Positions 57,383-64,000 of a stretch of DNA of 64,000 nt are shown here, piece by piece. Below the pieces are notes generated by a model. That model did not search any database. It saw nothing but the letters and a program-made list of their open reading frames with translations, and had not been told where the DNA came from. The translations under genes were made by a program, and so were the position numbers. The stretch comes from Takifugu bimaculatus (lineage: Eukaryota; Chordata; Actinopteri; Tetraodontiformes; Tetraodontidae), in contig CP034992.1 in assembly GCA_004026145.2 (NCBI GenBank), forward strand, positions 2,866,927 through 2,930,926. Direction: 5' to 3'. Position 1 is the stretch's first letter; every line of letters starts with the position of its first letter.

Positions 57383-60300
57383 ACAAGATGCTGGAAGTTT
57401 TCAGCCCTGTGATCCTGGCCCTCCTTGTCCTCCATGCATTCCAAAAGGTGGACTGGTTAAAGAAAGTGTGAGATCATTTTAAGCCGTGCACATTATGCAG
57501 CTCACTGATTCAGACTGGATTCATGCAACGTGCCAGCCCAGACCATGTGGGACCAAGCATGCTACATATATCTGCAGGTCTGTGAGCATGAATGAGCCTG
57601 GCTGAAAGGGTGTTTTGTATCAACATTGTGTTGAGGCCTTCTACATTATTGATATGCAATTTGACTGCCTGCCATTAATAAATAATTGAGCGATTGAAAA
57701 TTGCTCTGGCGGCTTTGAAGGCAACGGCCATGTTGACTCGTCAACGACTGCTGAACTCCAAATTGTTTATCGTTTTCCAGGTTTTCCAAAGGACTCCAGG
57801 CTAGCCAGGCCCCCTTGTTGCGTAATCTTCCAGCTGTTAATGGAGTGCATCAGTAGGGTTAACCTTGGAGGAGGCAGATGAGCTGATCCAGATGTTTGCT
57901 GCTCTGCCAGCCTGGAACTTTTACTCCAAATATAAGCACAGTCACTTCTCCAAATAAAACATTTGTTTCACTGATGCGGTTTCTTCTGAAGTACATTTGA
58001 GGTTTTGACACATGAGTTCAGATTTTTCCAGACAGGTTTAGTGACATACATTACTCAAAAAGGCTGTTTTTGTGGGAGATAATGGCCTTTAGTTGTAGCA
58101 GGGGTCTTTAACTCTGTAGTCAGCGAGTGGTTTCATGCACATTGAAATTCCTTGGTGATGTCCACTCTGCACCATCAGCCTGGCTGGCTAAGCCTCAGGA
58201 ATATCAACCAGCTGTCAGCTCTCTAATTCTGTCTCCCTCCTTCCTGCCATCGACCTCACGTCCTCCGTCTTTCTTGTTGACAGTGCACGGTGGTGTAATT
58301 ATTTAATTCTAATATAGATATACAAGTACTGCTTTAGTGGTTGTTTGTTTTATTATTGGTTCAGTCTGGAGGATCCAGAGAATTAATTTTAATAACTTCT
58401 ACCAGAAAAAAGTAGAGAAAGGATGTCTGAAAACAATTTATTACCCCCCCCCTCTTCCTCTCTGTCTCTCTCGGTCTCTGTCTCTCTCTGTGAGTGGACA
58501 TGATTAAGAGATGATGGACAACCTGAAAACTGCCATGTCAGAGGCAGCGTGGATGAAGTCCAACTGTTCTGCTGTTGTCACCTCTGTCGTCATCAGCACC
58601 GTCGGCTCTTGCAGACGGTGAAACAGGAAAATGAAAATGTGCCAGAAAAGGAATTTATTCTTAATGTTGGGAGTTAAATGAGGAAGCGAAGGAGGTTAAT
58701 TGGACTCTGCTTTGTTCGATTCAGCATGTTTGTCTATACTATGTATATGCACGAAGAAGATGACAGAATGCTAAATGTTATTTTTATGTGGACATTTTGC
58801 TGCATGTTGGAACAGAATAGTTTTTAAGATTAAATTAATAACCACAAACTTTGTAAACAGGTTAATACTTTTGGAGGAAAAAAGTTATCTAAGAAAATGT
58901 TTCATTGTTTTAATTCAACTGTAAGTCATAAATCATAATAAAGACTTTAAATATTGTCCTGAAAAACTAACCAGTTTCGTTGCTTAAGATTGACCTTTAC
59001 TTCATAGATTTAAATTTAGATTGATGTGACTGTATAAGTTTTTAATTAATGGATTCCAGACATTTGCAGGCTTCTAAATAAAGTTTTCCACTGTGGAAAG
59101 TGTTTTTTTTAAACGGTATCCAATGGTGACAGCTAACACAGGAGAATGGCTGTGGGAGTCTCTGTTGAAACTAAATCTTTGGCCCTTTGGTAACCATGGT
59201 AAGGATCTTTTGAGCTTTGTATGGGAATAAAATCCACTTTTTTTTCTATCATGATTTTTCTGACCATATTTAAGTTTTGTCTAGCAGCGTAGTGTAAAAT
59301 GAAGCATTTGCTGTCTGCATAAACTGTGTCACTGATGAATGAGTGTGCTGAAATTATGGGCTGAGTGTTTATTTATGACTGATTGTTCATGCAGAGTACT
59401 AGTCTGCGGCCACTCAGACATACCTTCAGTCATATTTGGCTGAGGAAATGAGTCCTTATGTGCCAATAGAAAGTCCTTTTCTCTGTCTCTTCTAAATTCA
59501 CTGGAGATCTCAGGCCATACTTTTACTTTTTCAGTTTCCATGGATACCTCTGGCGAAGAAGTTGATTGGATGCAACAATAAACTCTGCCTCTTTCAAGTC
59601 TTTGACAAATTTGTCTCCAAACTGACAAATTTAGAGAGACTTGTGCAACCTGTGCATGCACATATGTGCCAATAAACCTGGTTTGACACATGCACACGCC
59701 ATTGGGTGACAATGCAGCAGCGATCAATGTAATCTTCCTTCAGCCAACCATCTATCTGTCTAGGGAGATGAGCAGTGTGTGAATGCATGAAATCAATTTT
59801 GCATTCATTTAAGTAGCAGACAGCCGCAACTGTCTGGCTCCAGAAGTGCCCTCGGCTGTCAATATCTCTCAGTAACTTACAGAATCTTACAGTACAGAAT
59901 ATCCTTAGAAGTAAAGCACACAATAATACTGAAGCTGGTTTATCACAGTTGCATTTCATTGTGTATTTCTATTTGAAACTTTAACAGAAAAATCTGATCC
60001 GTGTTTACAGTCAAATACTGATTAAACACTCACAAAATCAGATTTATGTTTACTTTTTTGCGCGTGTGTGAGACCCACTAAATCGGTGCACAAATATGCT
60101 CAAATTGATTTTTGTCGCCACCCTAAGGGTAGGCGGATTTTGCCCCATCTTTAAAACTGAAATTTATGCCCACAAGTAAAAAAAAATCAAGCAACTACAT
60201 ATTTTAAGCTAACGAATATGTGGGAAATATATTTTCAAAATGCGTTTGTTTCGGAAACATAGTCAGTTAAAATGTTGATGCTCAAAAAATCGAGTAGGAA

Positions 60301-60490
60301 CTTGCAATATGATCGGAACCCTTTTGCCTCTACAGATTTGACCGGAGTTTTTAGCAGCTGCACATGTGCTCAGCATCGCTTTCAGCACGCCATTGTGAAA
60401 CAGTTTCGCTTTGCTAGCTCTCAGCTTTGGGCACACGTTCTTGTTTAACATATCTTTACTGGATTTTACGAAATAAGTAACTGGCACACA

Positions 60491-63400
60491 ATGTCTACGG
60501 ACTCTTGGGCCCAGGCGGTGGATGAGCAAGAAGCAGCAGCAGAATCGGTAGATATTATGCAACACCGGCTAATCTAGCGACATTAGAGATATCAACATTA
60601 GAGAATGCATTAGGTCAATTATTTTGTTATTGTAACGAGATCACTCAACGCACACGGTCATTTTATCTTTATTACTGTACCATTGTATCACCGATTTTGT
60701 CCAGTTAATGTATCCCTGTAAACCTTAAATCTACCGGCGGCCCCGGGTTATCGTGAGAGCTAACTAGTTTGAGGCGATATGCTGCGCCCTCGGGAGTTGT
60801 TAGCTTTAGCGATTAGCGAAACACCAAGTAAACGACTGAAAACCCTCGATAAATTGCAAATAGGGAGGATTACCTATAGAGCAGTTTTACGAATGTAAAT
60901 TCTATATTACCGTTAAATTACCGGTATAAAACCGTGCAGGCCTGGTACGATATTGTTTGTTATAAAAACTGCCAGTGACCTCCTTTTAGTGTACTTTTAA
61001 AAAATGAATGTTTGAAAAGTAATTTCTCTGAGTGTATTTCCTTGCAGATTGGTAATCTTCAAATAAAAGAAAGGCCAGAGGAAAATGGTAAGTGCAACAA
61101 AATTCCCAAATCCAACACTTACAAATGTCGCGGTTAAAACCTGCATCTGATTGTAGGTACAACCGCCAATGCAACCAATATTGGAGCTGCAACACCGGAT
61201 GCAACGGGAGACAAATCCACAGAAGATGACAAAGGTGAATTATTGACGCTTGGAGTTAAAGATCTGCACCATTTTGCGAGAATTGCTCACATTCTTGATG
61301 GCCTTTCTTCATTTTTTTGACAAAATGCAACTCATTGCTGCCCAATTTGTTTTGCCAGACGACAGAGCGGCACAGTCATTGTTAAACAAACTGATACGAA
61401 GCAATCTTGTCAAAAACACCAATCAAGTGGAAGTTCTTCAGAAGGATCCCAACTCCCCGCTTTACTCCGTCAGGACTTTTGAGGAGTTACGGCTGTAAGT
61501 ACCTACTGCAAATTGTTTCTTCATCTTCCTACATTTCCTGCGGATATTAAATATTAATTAATGACATTGTGGTCTTGATTGTCTGCATATAAAGCATCAC
61601 AAATAAAGACACTGTCTCTTTGTCTTGGTTCCAGCAAACCACAGCTGCTTCAGGGTGTGTACAGCATGGGTTTTAACAGACCATCCAAAATCCAGGAGAC
61701 TGCCTTACCCATGATGCTCGCTGAACCGTAAGTATGGACTGGGGTCCTCGGGCAAGCCAGAATGTCTGACAAGTCCTATCCAAAGGCTTTTATCTTTTCC
61801 GTGACCTTTTTAAAGTATATCGAATTGGATAGACTTTCAGGTGTTGAAGTTGTTTAAATGCTTTTCAGGGTGTATAATATATGTTTCTTTCTTTTAGTCC
61901 ACAGAATCTTATCGCCCAGTCACAGTCGGGAACTGGTAAAACAGCCGCGTTTGTTCTGGCGATGCTCAGTCATGTGGATCCCAGTAGAAAATATCCTCAG
62001 GTTGGTTTTCATCTATCACCATCGGGAACATTTGCAGTGCCTATTATAGTGAATTTGAGTGTGTTGATGTCAATTACTTCACATTTGTTTTAATGGCCAT
62101 TTGATGTTTTTTAGTGCCTGTGTGTGTCACCCACGTATGAACTGGCACTTCAAACTGGGAAGGTGATAGAGCAGATGGGACAATACTATTCTGAGGTTAA
62201 ACTAGTGTACGCCATCAGAGGAAATAAATGTAAGCTTTTTCTTCAAAAACTTTATTATTGTTGGCATTTTCCCAGTTTAACTGTAGCTTCAATAATGATT
62301 CCTTGTTCCTTATGAATATCTCAGTGCCGAGAGGGACAAAGCTCCAGGAACAGATAGTTATTGGTACACCTGGCACGATGCTAGATTGGTGTGGGAAATT
62401 TAAGTTTTTTGACCCCAAAAAGATCCTGGTGTTTGTGCTGGATGAAGCTGACGTCATGATCGACACACAGGGTCACCAGGATCAGAGCATCCGGATCCAG
62501 AGGTGAGCATATTTAATGACTGACAGCTCCAGGATTTGATCTACAGCTTCAGGTAACACTTCCTTTCCTCATCGTTGTCGACAGGATGCTGCCCCAGAGT
62601 TGCCAGATGTTACTTTTTTCTGCTACCTTTGAAGAGTCGGTGTGGAACTTTGCCAAGCGCATCGTGCCAGACCCCAACATCATCAAGTTGAAGAGAGAAG
62701 AGGAAACATTAGACACCATCAAGCAGTACTACGTGTTGTGCAACAGTAGAGAAGAAAAGTTCAAGGCCCTCTGCAACATCTACGGAGCTATCACCATCGC
62801 CCAGGCCATGATCTTCTGCCATGTGAGTCACGTTCTGGACACTTGGCAATCATGTCACATAGTCCAAAAATGTTATTTTATTGTATTTTTTTTTAAAAAA
62901 ACTGCTTTTTCCTCTCTGTCATTCAGACAAGGAAGACCGCAGGCTGGCTCGCTGGCGAGTTGTCCAGAGAAGGCCACCAGGTGGCGCTACTTAGCGGGGA
63001 GATGCAGGTGGAGCAGAGAGCTGCTGTGATTGAACGCTTCAGGGAAGGAAAAGAGAAGGTCCTGGTCACCACGAATGTTTGTGCTCGAGGTAAGAACTCG
63101 GTGCCAGGTCATCTAAAGCGGACATGTGCAGCCTGTTAAGCTTTCTTCCCTTCATAACCCTAAAGGTATCGATGTGGAGCAGGTGTCAGTGGTCATCAAC
63201 TTTGACTTGCCGGTGGACAAAGACGGTAACCCAGACAACGAGACATACCTGCACAGGATTGGCCGCACGGGTCGGTTTGGCAAAAGGGGCCTGGCCATCA
63301 ATATGGTGGACAGCAAGATGAGCATGAACATCCTCAACAAAATCCAGGAACATTTCAGTAAGTCTGATGTTCTCATTTTAGTGCGTAATGACTGTGTTTA

Positions 63401-63530
63401 AATCGGGGGGGGCTGGAATCACGCTGACCCTCTTAACAAAACCCCCGCTTTCCTCTTGTTCTTCCCAGATAAGAAAATTGAGAGATTAGACACAGATGAT
63501 CTGGATGAAATTGAGAAAATCGCCAGCTAA
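60491..63530 (+). CDS. ddx19: DEAD-box RNA helicase DDX19 (mRNA export, yeast Dbp5)
   Basis: DDX19 remodels mRNPs at the cytoplasmic face of the nuclear pore, working with GLE1 and NUP214. Exons: 60491-60547, 61048-61087, 61157-61234, 61359-61494, 61635-61727, 61898-62000, 62115-62229, 62325-62502, 62585-62822, 62927-63089, 63166-63357 and 63469-63530, all GT-AG and in phase. The product is 484 aa; human DDX19B is 479. Motifs: MGFNRPSKIQ (Q motif), AQSQSGTGKT (141-150), SPTYELALQ, GTPGT (221-225), DEAD (247-250), SAT (279-281), ARGID at exons 10/11 and HRIGRTGR (430-437). It ends DTDDLDEIEKIAS, as in mammals apart from the last residue. The start MSTDSWA is the normal family N-terminus. Mammals have two close copies (DDX19A/B). 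I cannot say from this window whether the fish has more than one. Confidence 0.97.
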
Positions 63531-63755
63531 AGGAGGCGGGCTGTTTACTGCAGGAGGATGGAGTCACCTTCCCCTCCCGCTCTACGAGGACAGTATGCTC
63601 CTGTAGTGTTTTAAGCTTTTATGTATTTTTTTTTCTTTTAGCCGTCAGATTGAGGAGCAAAACCACGAAGGCAGCACATGTTGACACCTGGAAACGTCTG
63701 CTGTCAGACATGTGTTTTCTGGAACATACCCCATTTCACTCTTTGTACCTCTTTA

Positions 63756-63761
63756 AATAAA
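63756..63761 (+). terminator. Poly(A) signal of ddx19
   Basis: AATAAA about 225 bp after the stop codon, followed by a T/G-rich stretch (GTCTGAGTTATTTACTGTG). The remaining sequence to 64,000 shows no recognisable gene. Confidence 0.75.
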
Positions 63762-64000
63762 GTCTGAGTTATTTACTGTGTATCCTGATCCAGCGAACGC
63801 AGCCGTGCACACGTCTGTGGTACCAAACACACGTGGATGTATTTAGATGTTTTTAATATTTGACACAAAATTGACCTGCTCCTCTGCAAAGATATTTCCT
63901 AAAAAAGGGAATACACAATTTTACTTTTGCGCAACAGTGTTTGATTAGGAAAAGGTCTGTGTGATGGAATGTACCTGTACTGCGTAGACTGCGGCATTTA

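Larger units (their letters stand above)
52800..60490. other. Gene-poor interval between camk2n1 and ddx19
   Basis: No exon with a recognisable protein family appears in this 7.7 kb on either strand. It holds CT, GA and GT microsatellites and one LTR-like block (listed separately). Open frames of 100-150 codons occur (for example 53110-53514 and 56552-57007), but they are either low-complexity or unlike any family I know. Confidence 0.5.

Overview
This window is vertebrate nuclear DNA, almost certainly from a teleost fish. Genes are split by GT-AG introns, dinucleotide microsatellites are abundant, and retroelement debris is present. The proteins read as clear fish orthologues of human genes. 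Two human neighbourhoods appear: SRPK1-MAPK14 (human 6p21), and a group whose human counterparts lie largely on 1p36 (B3GALT6, DNAJC16, CDA, CAMK2N1). All exon boundaries were derived by hand from splice signals, reading phase and recalled family sequence. No alignment was run.

Layout. 1-6,873 (-): the 5' part of srpk1, the SR-protein kinase; the gene runs off the left edge. 8,858-18,248 (-): a complete mapk14 (p38 alpha), including both alternatives of the mutually exclusive exon 9. It carries a one-base insertion just after the TGY activation motif. 19,844-21,007 (-): tmem167b (kish-B). 23,449-24,468 (-): b3galt6 with its coding region in one exon. 25,677-30,620 (+): dnajc16, 17 coding exons, head-to-head with b3galt6. 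32,201-39,268: a tandem duplication holding two cytidine deaminase genes (-). Between them lies a broken copy of part of dnajc16. The left cda copy has a frameshift, and its intron 1 contains endogenous retrovirus remnants. 39,775-41,636 (-): a secreted trypsin-like serine protease. 41.6-50.7 kb: gene-poor, with microsatellites and an interstitial telomeric repeat. 50,706-51,547 (+): camk2n1, the CaMKII inhibitor. 52.8-60.5 kb: gene-poor. 60,491-63,530 (+): ddx19, the mRNA-export DEAD-box helicase.

The genes do not form one pathway. They cover splicing-factor phosphorylation (srpk1), stress signalling (mapk14), secretory-pathway membrane functions (tmem167b, b3galt6, dnajc16), pyrimidine salvage (cda), proteolysis, CaMKII inhibition and mRNA export.

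The best leads are the young dnajc16-cda duplication with its decaying parts, the two single-base insertions in otherwise intact reading frames, and the conserved 80/80-nt alternative exon pair of mapk14. I found no wholly new biological system.
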